The notes: generated by a model from the sequence alone, not told the origin. 12,115 nt of DNA from Candidatus Cloacimonadota bacterium (GCA_021772705.1 JAJFLN010000819.1:1-12115); one strand, 5' to 3'. Shown: positions 1-6,231, counted from the first letter of the stretch. Translations and numbers: made by a program.

Positions 1-273
1 GATGATGTCCCCCGAGGCCGCCTCCAGGCCCCGCCGCAGCGCCGCCCCCTTGCCCCTGTTCTTCGAGGCGTAGTGAAACAGGACCGAGGCTTCGTTGCCG
101 AAGATCCCGATCGTCTCGAGCTGCTGAAGGGACTCGACCGTGCCGTCGGTGGAACCGTCGTCGATGACGATGATCTCCCTATCCATTCCGATGTCGACCT
201 CGCAGACGCGGCGGATCACCTTGCCGATGGTGTCGACCTCGTTGAAGACCGGAATGAGGATGGAGAGCTTCAC
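1..273 (-). CDS. Family 2 glycosyltransferase, N-terminal part (cut by the window edge)
   Basis: The first 91 residues are present and the gene runs off the left edge. The reading frame starts at a GTG at 273 and opens with KLSILIPVFNE, followed by VIDDGSTDGT (residues 36-45) and KNRGKGAALRRGL (71-83). These are the nucleotide-sugar binding signatures of the GT-A fold, family GT2, closest in style to polyprenol-phosphate (dolichyl-phosphate mannose synthase-like) glycosyltransferases. The sequence stops just before the expected metal-binding DxD. Such enzymes transfer a sugar from a nucleotide donor at the cytoplasmic face of the membrane. The gene follows the polysaccharide deacetylase by 34 bases on the same strand, so the two probably act in one surface-glycan pathway. 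The GTG has only a poor ribosome binding site and the frame stays open upstream, so the start is uncertain. The exact acceptor cannot be told from this fragment. Confidence 0.85.
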   Translation of the reverse strand, partial: MKLSILIPVFNEVDTIGKVIRRVCEVDIGMDREIIVIDDGSTDGTVESLQQLETIGIFGNEASVLFHYASKNRGKGAALRRGLEAASGDII

Positions 274-307
274 GTCGTTTCTGGAGAGCAGGCGGCGAGG
301 AGCGGCT

Positions 308-1129
308 TCATGCCAGGCCGGCTGGCGACGCGACCTGGGGGAAGACTTCCCGGATGGGTCCTAGCTTCCATTGCTCGATGGCCCACTGAAAGACCTTGCC
401 GGCCCGGCTCAGGTTGCCGTAGTGGACCAGGTCGGCGAAGAGGCCTCGCCGGACCCGGGGCTGTTCTGTATCTAGCTCCCATGGATGGAGGTAGAGTACA
501 GCGGGATACCCCTCTCTGGCGAGTCGCTCCACTCCCCACCGGAGCAGGAATCGGGGGAACATGCGCCAGTAAAAACCGCCGGCGACGGGAATCCGGATTG
601 GGCCCAGACGGGTTACGGCGGGAGGGATTTCAAACAGCCCCGATGGCTTTCGGTAGACCCCTCGAGGGGCCGACGAGTCTCCATAGATTCCGTTCCAGCA
701 CGGAAAGATGCTGCTGTCGTAAGAGAAGCCGCATTCCTGCAGGACCTCCTCGGCCCAGGCAGTTCCCCGGTTCAGGGAAAACCAGGGAGCCCGATAGCCG
801 AGGGTCTCTTGCCCGGACAGATCCTGCATCAGCGCTCTGGCTCGGGTCAGGTCCTTCCGCAACTGTGCTGGTGAGCTGGACTCCAGGCTCCGGTGTTCCC
901 ACCCGTGGACGCCCACCTCGTGCCCCGCTTTCGCGATGCGGCGAACCAGGTCAGGGTGCTTCTCTGCCACCGTACCGAGGACGAAGAACGTACCCAGGGA
1001 GGAGCCTAGGGACATCATCTCCAGGAGACGATCCATGGAGGCCTCGATTCTGGAAGGGCTGTCCTTCAGGTCTTCCGGGAGGCCCTGTCTGCCGAAGGAC
1101 TCGTTCCAGTCCTCCACGTCAATGGTCAT
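308..1129 (-). CDS. Polysaccharide deacetylase, DUF3473 / exosortase-locus type
   Basis: With the start used here the protein has 273 residues and begins MTIDVEDW, the typical opening of the NodB-homology deacetylases seen in exopolysaccharide and PEP-CTERM/exosortase loci (TIGR03006-like, with a DUF3473 tail). Visible motifs are the catalytic-base motif DVED (residues 4-7), the metal-binding H-G-W-E-H (75-79), the GYRAPWFSL motif (111-119) and the C-terminal LHPWELD-x-x-QPR (214-225). These enzymes remove acetyl groups from N-acetylated sugars during polysaccharide assembly. No signal peptide is visible, so it is probably cytoplasmic or peripheral. The frame stays open back to a TTG at 1201. 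That longer start would translate a 12-bp GC hairpin, adds no conserved residues and lacks a good ribosome site, so the ATG at 1129 is preferred, although its own Shine-Dalgarno is also weak. A glycosyltransferase follows downstream on the same strand. Confidence 0.85.
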   Translation of the reverse strand: MTIDVEDWNESFGRQGLPEDLKDSPSRIEASMDRLLEMMSLGSSLGTFFVLGTVAEKHPDLVRRIAKAGHEVGVHGWEHRSLESSSPAQLRKDLTRARALMQDLSGQETLGYRAPWFSLNRGTAWAEEVLQECGFSYDSSIFPCWNGIYGDSSAPRGVYRKPSGLFEIPPAVTRLGPIRIPVAGGFYWRMFPRFLLRWGVERLAREGYPAVLYLHPWELDTEQPRVRRGLFADLVHYGNLSRAGKVFQWAIEQWKLGPIREVFPQVASPAGLA

Positions 1130-1156
1130 GACGTGGCGATCCGGCGGGTATGGAAA

Positions 1157-1184
1157 GGGACCGGAGGCGAGGGCCTCCGGTCCC
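1157..1184 (-). terminator. GC-rich hairpin after the downstream tadG-like gene, likely terminator
   Basis: A perfect 12-bp stem (GGGACCGGAGGC paired with GCCTCCGGTCCC) closes a four-base loop. It begins 36 bases after the stop of the TadG-like gene. On the minus strand the stem is followed by TTTCC, a short U-run, so intrinsic termination is plausible but probably leaky. It separates the tadG-like gene from the deacetylase/glycosyltransferase pair and argues against the TTG start at 1201 for the deacetylase. It could also act as an mRNA-stabilising 3' end. Confidence 0.6.
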
Positions 1185-1219
1185 GGTTTCTGTTCAGTCA
1201 AGACGGGGTCCGTTGTGAA

Positions 1220-3118
1220 TCAGTTCACCAGATGGACCCGCTCGCCGTCCTCTGAGGTCTCGTCGGACACGAAATTGAGACAGGCGCCGAGGGTCTCGTC
1301 GTAGTGGAAGCGGCTGTTGCCCTTGAACTGGATCTCGTCAGCCATGATTCGACCGTGGATGTTGGCGCAACCCGTTGCCGTCACGTTGTAGCCCGGAGCG
1401 TAGATGTCGGCGTAGATGGTCGCCTTGCCAGAGAACTTGATCTGGCACTTGGGGGAGTTGTTGGGCGGCTCGTGGGTGTCGTCGTCGTGGGTGTCGTCGT
1501 CGTGGGTGTCGTCATCGTGGGTGTCGTCATCGTGAGTGTCGTGGGTGTCGTCGTCGTGAGTTTCCGTTGCCAGGTTGATGGCGTTGGGAAGCATCCAGGC
1601 CGGGGAGAGCTGTCCATCGACGGGCAGTGCGGCCAAGTTGACGGCGTTGGGCAGCTTCCAGGCCGGTCCGGCCAGACCCGCGATCAGTGCCGGCAGGTTC
1701 AGAGCCGAAGGCAACTGGTTGGAGCCGAGGGAAGCGTGACCATCATCGTGTGTGTCGTCGTGAGTATCCGTGTCATGCGAATCGTCGTGGGTATCGTGGG
1801 TATCCGGCGGATCGTCATCGGGAGGCTCGTCGGCGGCACAGGGGTCTGGCTCGGAGTGGGTGTCGTGAGTGTCCGTATCGGTGTGATGCGAATCCTCGTG
1901 GGTGTCGGTGCTGGCGTGCTCGCTACCGGAATCGTGCCCGTCATCGTGTCCGCCGTGGCTGCCGCGATGGCCTTCGCCGGAGCTGCTGCAGCCAAGGCAG
2001 CAAGCGGAGTTGCAGTCCAGGCCCGTGATCTTCAGCCAGCCTGGCCGGATCGGGTTGGTGTTGGAAACGATGTCGCCGTTGATCTTGGCCTCGCCCGCCA
2101 GGTTGATCTCCACGGGACCGTTGGCGATCGGGTCACCCACGATGCGGATGTTGACCGACGAGGGAATGCTGATCTTCCGAAAGTAGTACCGCTTGCCTGC
2201 GGCCAGCTGGATCTCATGGGAGCCTCCGTTGGCCTTGAGCTCGAAGTTCGGCGACGCGATCTTGGACAGGTTGTGTCCCGTGATCCAGGCGTTGTCATTG
2301 CTGTCGGCCGTGGCGGTGGCCACCGCGGCGGGCAGGTTGATCTCCGGGATGCTTTTCGTGTCCAGTTCGCCGCCGATCAGACCGTCATTGCCGGTGAAGT
2401 TCTCCGTGTCCACGTTGCCGGTCAGCTTGCCGCTTCCTCGAAGGTTGGTGTCCAGACCGGAACGGGTGTCGCCGTTGTAGCAGAAGTTGCCCCGCATATC
2501 GACGAGACGGTTGCTGGCGCTCAGCAGGTTGTTGTTGGCGTAGGTCCTGCACGGGCCTGCGGTGTTGGCCTGGCTCGTGTAGGTGCCCCCATCGGATCGG
2601 TAGCTGTCGAACAGAGGCTTGCCACGCAGGTCGAGGCGAATACAGGCGAAGATACCCAGGTTGCCATCAGGGCAATCCTCGACGACGGAGCGGAGGAAAC
2701 CCCGCTCGGCGATCGCCTCGATACCGACATTCACCTCCGAGATGCCCACCAAGTTCATGACCAGGGTCGGCAGGGGGTTGATGGCGTTCAGGATCAGGCG
2801 GATGGCGTCACCCTTTTGATCCCAGATGATCTCGATGTCGTAGAAGGGAGAGGTCAGGCCGTTCTCCTTCTCCATGTTGCGGACCTGATTGGTGATGTAG
2901 ATCTGCTGGTCCGCCTGGGGCACGCTCGTGTCCGTTGTCCCGAGCACCGTCAGGGCTGTGATATCCGAGATGGTCTGCCCGAAGCCCTTCTGGGTGTAGA
3001 GGAATCCCACGTCGAGCGACATGCCCAGGAATAGGACGAGGGTGAACGTTGCAATCGCGTAAAGCACGATCACGGCGCCCTTGCGTCGCGGATGGTTCTG
3101 GGTCGTCGACTTCTTCAT
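1220..3118 (-). CDS. TadG-like secreted/anchored protein with His/Asp-rich repeats (downstream paralog)
   Basis: This 632-residue protein starts with MKKSTTQNHPRRKGA and one membrane segment (about residues 15-35) ending in GMSLDVGFLY. This is the TadE/TadG-like N-terminus (Putative Flp pilus-assembly TadE/G-like family) that anchors the protein and exposes the rest outside. A beta-rich middle follows, resembling the DUF7305-type modules of pilus-associated proteins. Next come a C-x3-CC-x2-C cluster (about 368-376), a His/Asp-rich stretch (379-462), three LPxAxNL repeats (465-518), a second tract of THDDD units (521-552) and a C-terminal module with IYAPGYNV, FHYDE and DGERVHL. It is a paralog of the gene at 3408-5492. 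The ATG at 3118 has GAGGAGG six bases upstream; the 19-codon longer frame has no such site. Metal binding by the His/Asp/Cys tracts is inferred. Its function is unknown, and it is not a von Willebrand-type TadG. Confidence 0.8.
   Translation of the reverse strand: MKKSTTQNHPRRKGAVIVLYAIATFTLVLFLGMSLDVGFLYTQKGFGQTISDITALTVLGTTDTSVPQADQQIYITNQVRNMEKENGLTSPFYDIEIIWDQKGDAIRLILNAINPLPTLVMNLVGISEVNVGIEAIAERGFLRSVVEDCPDGNLGIFACIRLDLRGKPLFDSYRSDGGTYTSQANTAGPCRTYANNNLLSASNRLVDMRGNFCYNGDTRSGLDTNLRGSGKLTGNVDTENFTGNDGLIGGELDTKSIPEINLPAAVATATADSNDNAWITGHNLSKIASPNFELKANGGSHEIQLAAGKRYYFRKISIPSSVNIRIVGDPIANGPVEINLAGEAKINGDIVSNTNPIRPGWLKITGLDCNSACCLGCSSSGEGHRGSHGGHDDGHDSGSEHASTDTHEDSHHTDTDTHDTHSEPDPCAADEPPDDDPPDTHDTHDDSHDTDTHDDTHDDGHASLGSNQLPSALNLPALIAGLAGPAWKLPNAVNLAALPVDGQLSPAWMLPNAINLATETHDDDTHDTHDDDTHDDDTHDDDTHDDDTHEPPNNSPKCQIKFSGKATIYADIYAPGYNVTATGCANIHGRIMADEIQFKGNSRFHYDETLGACLNFVSDETSEDGERVHLVN
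1472..1559 (-). repeat. 15-bp minisatellite encoding THDDD units
   Basis: Read on the plus strand, the unit GTGGGTGTCGTCGTC starts at 1472, 1487, 1502 and 1517. The last two carry A for G at the thirteenth base. A partial nine-base unit follows at 1532 and another full unit at 1541. On the coding strand this gives Thr-His-Asp-Asp-Asp repeats in the TadG-like protein. The period is a multiple of three, so gain or loss of units would lengthen or shorten the tract without breaking the frame. Confidence 0.9.
1569..1666 (-). repeat. Direct 35-bp repeat encoding W-x-LPNA-x-NLA
   Basis: Bases 1569-1603 and 1632-1666 match at 31 of 35 positions. They encode two copies of AW-x-LPNA-x-NLA in the TadG-like protein. 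A more diverged third copy, QLPSALNLPAL, lies just before them in the protein. The paralog holds one copy (VWQLPGAFNLAAS) at 3817-3851. The motif's role is unknown. Repeated use in both paralogs suggests a structural or docking element. Confidence 0.8.
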
Positions 3119-3124
3119 GGCCGA

Positions 3125-3131
3125 CCTCCTC
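3125..3131 (-). promoter_or_regulatory. Strong Shine-Dalgarno that sets the start of the downstream tadG-like gene
   Basis: GAGGAGG lies six bases upstream of the ATG at 3118. The in-frame ATGs farther upstream have no comparable site, and the peptide they would add (MRESAMQRNPSN...) does not look like part of the family. Confidence 0.75.
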
Positions 3132-3189
3132 GAGGTTGGGTTTGATGGGTTTCGTTGCATTGCCGATTCTCTCAATCAGTTATATCACA

Positions 3190-3205
3190 AGCAAGGCGGG
3201 TGCCA
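3190..3205 (-). promoter_or_regulatory. Likely sigma-54 (-24/-12) promoter of the downstream tadG-like gene
   Basis: The minus strand reads TGGCACC-CGCC-TTGCT, against the sigma-54 consensus TGGCACG-N4-TTGCW. The GG and GC dinucleotides have the required 12-base spacing, and only the G after TGGCAC differs. Transcription would start near 3179 and give a leader of about 60 bases before the ATG at 3118. Two CAATC copies at 3264-3268 and 3245-3249 lie upstream and might belong to an activator site, but this is weak. Confidence 0.65.
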
Positions 3206-3342
3206 CATGTGCCGACAACCCCCATTGGAGCGGTTTGTTAGCTCGATTGTCCATGAATCTCATGATTGGGGCGCTCGGCGGGACTGTCTGGGGCATCTGT
3301 TCCCGGGAGAAACTCCCTGTTGTGGGTAGTATCGCCTCGGTA

Positions 3343-3389
3343 GCAGACCCGGCTACGGTGGAGTTTCCACCACCAATCACCGGGTCTGC
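3343..3389 (-). other. Nested inverted repeat between the two tadG-like genes
   Basis: An outer perfect 10-bp arm pair (GCAGACCCGG at 3343-3352, CCGGGTCTGC at 3380-3389) encloses an inner perfect hairpin (GGTGGA, loop GTT, TCCACC at 3357-3371). It starts 19 bases after the stop of the upstream tadG-like gene. No T-run follows on the minus strand, so it is not a standard intrinsic terminator. A smaller hairpin (GGGAG-AAA-CTCCC) lies at 3305-3317. It may be an mRNA-end structure, a partial terminator or an operator. Confidence 0.55.
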
Positions 3390-3407
3390 ACACAGTCAGG
3401 CGGGGGC

Positions 3408-5492
3408 TCAGCGAATCAGGTGGACCCTTTCGCCGTCGTCGGCCTTGCTATCAGAGACGATGACCACGCAGGCGCCCAGGGACTGGTCGTAGTGATAGCC
3501 CGTGTTGCCCTTGATCTCCACCTCGTCGGCGAAGATCCTTCCGTGGAAGTCGTTGCCCCCCGTGACGGTCACGTTGTAGCCCGGAGCATAGATGTTGGCG
3601 AATATCTGAGAATTGCCGCCGAACCGGATGCTGCATCTGCCCGTGCTGACTGAGGGTACCGAAGGGGTATGGGAAGAGTCGTGGGTGTCGGCGTCGTGGG
3701 TGTCATGAGTGCTGGGCGGCGGTGGAGGAGGTGGCGGCGGTGGGCTGGCGCTATGACCGCTGTCACCATGGCCGCTGCTGTCATGGTCGCTGCCACTACT
3801 GTGGTGGGAACTGGCGGCCAGGTTGAAGGCTCCAGGGAGCTGCCAGACCGGCACGTCGTACATCGCACCACTGTCCAGGCGGGAGGAGCCAGTGGCCCCG
3901 GGCAGAGCCGCGAGTAGAAGCGCCCGGTCCAGGTCGAAGGTCACTGCGGTTCGGGCTGCCGGGACGGCGCCGGCCAGTGTGTCCCAGTCGCCTCGGGCCA
4001 GGGCCAGAGTGAACAGGGGCTCCACGACCGGCGAAGCCGGCTGAGGCTGCGAAAGGCTGCTATGGCCGTCGTGGCTCGAGGGCGCACTTGGGAAGGACCA
4101 GCCTTCGTGGCCCGTGTCGTGTCCGTCGCTGCTGTCGTGGGTCGTGTCGGAGGTGTGCTCCGTGGTGTCGTGGGTCGTGTCCGTCGCGTGCTCTGTGGTG
4201 TCGTGGGTCGTGTCCGTGGTGTGTTCCGCTGTGTCGTGAGTCGTGTCCGTCGTGTGCTCCACCGTGTGATCGACCGCCGAGTGGGCGTCCTCGGCATGGT
4301 TGTAGTCATCGTGCTTGCCATGGTTGTCCCGGTGGCCCACACCGGAGCTCCGGCAACCGTCACAGCAAGCTGACGTGCAGGCGATCCCGTTGATCTCCAG
4401 CCAGCCCGGACGGGTCGGAGTCATGTCGCTCACGATGTTTCCGTTGATCTTGGCGTCCCCGTCCAAGGTGATGTTAACGGGACCGGCGTAGACCGGGTTG
4501 CCCTTGATCCGGATATCCACCGACGACGACAGGTCGATGCTCTTGAAGTAGTAGTTTTTGCCGGCCGTCAGCTCGATCTCCGAGCTGCCGTTGCCCTTTT
4601 TGAGCTGGAAGAACGGAGCTGCCAGAGCCGTTGAGTTATGCCCCACCACCGTGTCGTTGTCGTTTGAAAGAGCCGTGGCTGAGGCGGCCTTGGACGGCAG
4701 GTTCAGCTCCGGGTAGTGCTGCTTGGTCAGGCTACCGGAGATGACGTCCTCGCTGCCGTTGTAGTACTCCGTCGTCACGTCTCCATTGATGACGCCGCTG
4801 GAGCCCTTCACCGTCGTGTCGAGCCCCGACAGAATGTCGCCGTTGAGGCAGAAGTTGCCGTTGGCCCAGACAAGCCGGTTGCTGCCGACCTGCAGGCTGT
4901 CTCCAGCGTAGAGCTGGCATCCAGAAATGGTCTTCTGACTCGCATACGATCCCCCCGCCGCGTTGTAGGAGTCCAGAAGTACGTTCCCGGCGATCTTGAC
5001 CCGGATACAGCCAAAGAGTCCCAGTGAGCCATCGGGATCGCCGACACAGTCCTTGATGACGGACCGGATGAATCCCCTCCCGGCCACGGCGTCGACGCCG
5101 ATGTTGACGAAGCCCAGTCCCGCCAGGCCGAGCATCAGCGTGTCCACTCTGGCCACGTTGTAGACCTCGAGCTGTACGACGTCGCCGTCGGCATCGGTCA
5201 GGGTCTTGACCTTCAGATCCCCCGAATCCAGGCCGTTGGTGGCCTCCATGTTTCTAAGCTGCTGATTGATGTAGTCCAGCTGCTCCTTGGAACTCTCGGT
5301 CCTGTCGAGGGAACCCATGATCGACAGGGCCGAGATGTCCACGATGGTCTGCCTGAAGCCCTTCTCGGCGTAGAAGTAGCCGATGTCCAGGGCCAGGCCA
5401 AAGAAGACCAGAATGACCAGCATGGTCACCCCGTAGAGCGGCAGTATGGAGCCCGAGCGATTTCGTCTTCTCGCTGAAGGCATGTTCATCAT
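3408..5492 (-). CDS. TadG-like secreted/anchored protein with His/Thr-rich repeats (upstream paralog)
   Basis: This 694-residue paralog of the gene at 1220-3118 has the same layout. It has an Arg-rich N-terminus, one membrane segment (about 15-35) ending GLALDIGYFY, and a beta-rich middle with KNYYFKSIDLSSSVDIRIKGNP-type strands. A C-x3-CC-x2-C cluster (about 368-378) is followed by GHRDNHGKHDD. Four 11-residue TTHDT/TEH repeats (410-453) come next, then one W-x-LPGA-x-NLA motif, a run of about ten prolines (near 583-593), and a C-terminal module with IYAPGYNV, YHYDQSLGAC and DGERVHL. The N- and C-terminal parts align well with the paralog while the low-complexity centre differs. The ATG at 5492 was chosen because AGGAGG lies seven bases before it; a second ATG follows immediately. 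TadE is upstream on the same strand. An outer-surface or pilus-related, possibly metal-binding, role is inferred. Confidence 0.8.
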   Translation of the reverse strand: MMNMPSARRRNRSGSILPLYGVTMLVILVFFGLALDIGYFYAEKGFRQTIVDISALSIMGSLDRTESSKEQLDYINQQLRNMEATNGLDSGDLKVKTLTDADGDVVQLEVYNVARVDTLMLGLAGLGFVNIGVDAVAGRGFIRSVIKDCVGDPDGSLGLFGCIRVKIAGNVLLDSYNAAGGSYASQKTISGCQLYAGDSLQVGSNRLVWANGNFCLNGDILSGLDTTVKGSSGVINGDVTTEYYNGSEDVISGSLTKQHYPELNLPSKAASATALSNDNDTVVGHNSTALAAPFFQLKKGNGSSEIELTAGKNYYFKSIDLSSSVDIRIKGNPVYAGPVNITLDGDAKINGNIVSDMTPTRPGWLEINGIACTSACCDGCRSSGVGHRDNHGKHDDYNHAEDAHSAVDHTVEHTTDTTHDTAEHTTDTTHDTTEHATDTTHDTTEHTSDTTHDSSDGHDTGHEGWSFPSAPSSHDGHSSLSQPQPASPVVEPLFTLALARGDWDTLAGAVPAARTAVTFDLDRALLLAALPGATGSSRLDSGAMYDVPVWQLPGAFNLAASSHHSSGSDHDSSGHGDSGHSASPPPPPPPPPPSTHDTHDADTHDSSHTPSVPSVSTGRCSIRFGGNSQIFANIYAPGYNVTVTGGNDFHGRIFADEVEIKGNTGYHYDQSLGACVVIVSDSKADDGERVHLIR
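4134..4265 (-). repeat. 33-bp minisatellite encoding His/Thr/Glu-rich 11-residue units
   Basis: Four consecutive 33-bp units begin at 4134, 4167, 4200 and 4233, each opening GTCGTGGGTCGTGTC (GAG in the last) on the plus strand. On the coding strand they give units of the type EHTTDTTHDTT. It is a different repeat from the 15-bp array in the paralog, although both yield His-Asp-Thr-rich protein. Confidence 0.9.
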
Positions 5493-5499
5493 TGGGTTT

Positions 5500-5505
5500 C
5501 CTCCT
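5500..5505 (-). promoter_or_regulatory. Shine-Dalgarno that sets the start of the upstream tadG-like gene
   Basis: AGGAGG lies seven bases before the ATG at 5492 and ten before the next ATG at 5489. It supports these starts over the 15-codon longer open frame. Confidence 0.75.
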
Positions 5506-5571
5506 GGGAATCGGACTGAGTTCGAAAGAGCCGGCACATTGTTTCGACCACGGCTTCAAGGAAGCTTCTCA

Positions 5572-5587
5572 AGCAAGAGCTGGGCCA
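5572..5587 (-). promoter_or_regulatory. Likely sigma-54 (-24/-12) promoter of the upstream tadG-like gene
   Basis: The minus strand reads TGGCCCA-GCTC-TTGCT, with the invariant GG and GC 12 bases apart and a perfect TTGCT. The -24 element differs from TGGCACG at two bases. Transcription would start near 5561, leaving about 70 bases to the ATG at 5492. This resembles the arrangement before the paralog, which makes chance less likely. Confidence 0.6.
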
Positions 5588-5656
5588 TGTTGCCCCGGTT
5601 CAAGGCCGGCATCGCCCCAGTTCATCAGTTGACAGGCAGCCTGAAACCCTCTCACT

Positions 5657-5690
5657 TCCAGGAACTAATCCCCTCCAGGAACCAATCCCT
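5657..5690 (-). repeat. Tandem 17-bp direct repeat, candidate activator binding site
   Basis: TCCAGGAACTAATCCCC (5657-5673) is followed directly by TCCAGGAACCAATCCCT (5674-5690), identical at 15 of 17 bases. It lies about 96-129 bases upstream of the start point predicted from the sigma-54-like promoter, the usual range for an enhancer-binding protein site. It just overlaps the tadE stop codon. Confidence 0.65.
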
Positions 5691-6150
5691 AGATGTGGGT
5701 GACACCCGGAACGAGGAATCCCTTGATCCTCGCCCGGATGACGATTGTCTCCCCGAAAGGAATCATGACCGGCAGCAACCAGGTGTGGATGTGGGCAATC
5801 TCGATGGTCCGGGACGTCTGAGTCCCATCGAACGCCGGGTCATTGTCCAGCGTCGAGAACGTGATCTCCCCGTCCTTAATCTGGTTGAAGGGGCCGTGGG
5901 CCTGCTTGATGATATCTATCAACTGCGCATCGCTGTAGAGCGGTGTGCTGTCGGAGTGGGCCTGGATCATGCCTCGACCGCCTTCGCGGCAGGCCGCCTG
6001 GGTCGCTACATGATCGAAGAACAGGAAACCGAAGTCCACGATGGCCGCAACCAGAAGAATGAGAAATGGAAGGATGATGGCGAATTCCGTCAGAGTCTGA
6101 CCCCTCCGGTGTCGCCCGTTTCCCCTTCTGTTCTCTCTCCGCATCAACAT
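5689..6150 (-). CDS. TadE-like pilus assembly/pseudopilin protein
   Basis: This 153-residue protein has an Arg-rich N-terminus (MLMRRENRRGNGRHRRG) followed by GQTLTEFAIILPFLILLVAA (residues 17-36), the classic TadE signature (PF07811), with a Gly and a Glu five residues later as in prepilin-like processing sites. One membrane helix (about 23-44) precedes a roughly 110-residue extracytoplasmic part. TadE-type minor pseudopilins act with Tad/Flp secretion machinery at the inner membrane. No Tad ATPase, TadB/C or prepilin peptidase gene is in the window, so the machinery would be elsewhere. It precedes two TadG-like genes. The start at 6150 has GGGG six bases upstream; an in-frame ATG two codons in is the alternative. 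Confidence 0.9.
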   Translation of the reverse strand: MLMRRENRRGNGRHRRGQTLTEFAIILPFLILLVAAIVDFGFLFFDHVATQAACREGGRGMIQAHSDSTPLYSDAQLIDIIKQAHGPFNQIKDGEITFSTLDNDPAFDGTQTSRTIEIAHIHTWLLPVMIPFGETIVIRARIKGFLVPGVTHI

Positions 6151-6193
6151 CGAGAACCCCTTTCAGGTTGCAGCAATTCGTGGATGGACTCCT

Positions 6194-6212
6194 CCCGCAA
6201 GATCCATGCGGG
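6194..6212 (-). other. Small hairpin in the tadE leader
   Basis: CCCGCA and TGCGGG form a perfect six-base stem around a seven-base loop. It lies between the predicted tadE promoter and its start codon, so it may be a leader structure or an operator. Confidence 0.35.
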
Positions 6213-6231
6213 TCTGCCCATCGCATTCGGG

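Noticed and set aside
73..1131. Plus-strand open frame of 352 codons over the deacetylase and glycosyltransferase
   Set aside because: The minus strand carries clear family motifs here. The plus-strand product is Arg/Pro/Gly-rich without any recognisable pattern.
1130..1201. TTG start at 1201 for the deacetylase
   Set aside because: It lacks a ribosome site, adds a non-conserved peptide and would translate the terminator-like hairpin.
1472..1559. Possible CRISPR array
   Set aside because: Units are 15 bp, contiguous and coding, with no spacers between them. The 33-bp array at 4134-4265 also lacks spacers.
1304..3034. Long plus-strand open frame (576 codons) opposite the downstream tadG-like gene
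   Set aside because: Its Val/Gly-rich sequence mirrors the THDDD repeats and GC-rich codon bias of the real minus-strand gene, and it has no domain or ribosome site.
3119..3407. Possible riboswitch in the gap between the paralogs
   Set aside because: The inverted repeats do not match any riboswitch core I can recognise, and they lie upstream of the predicted transcript start of the next gene.
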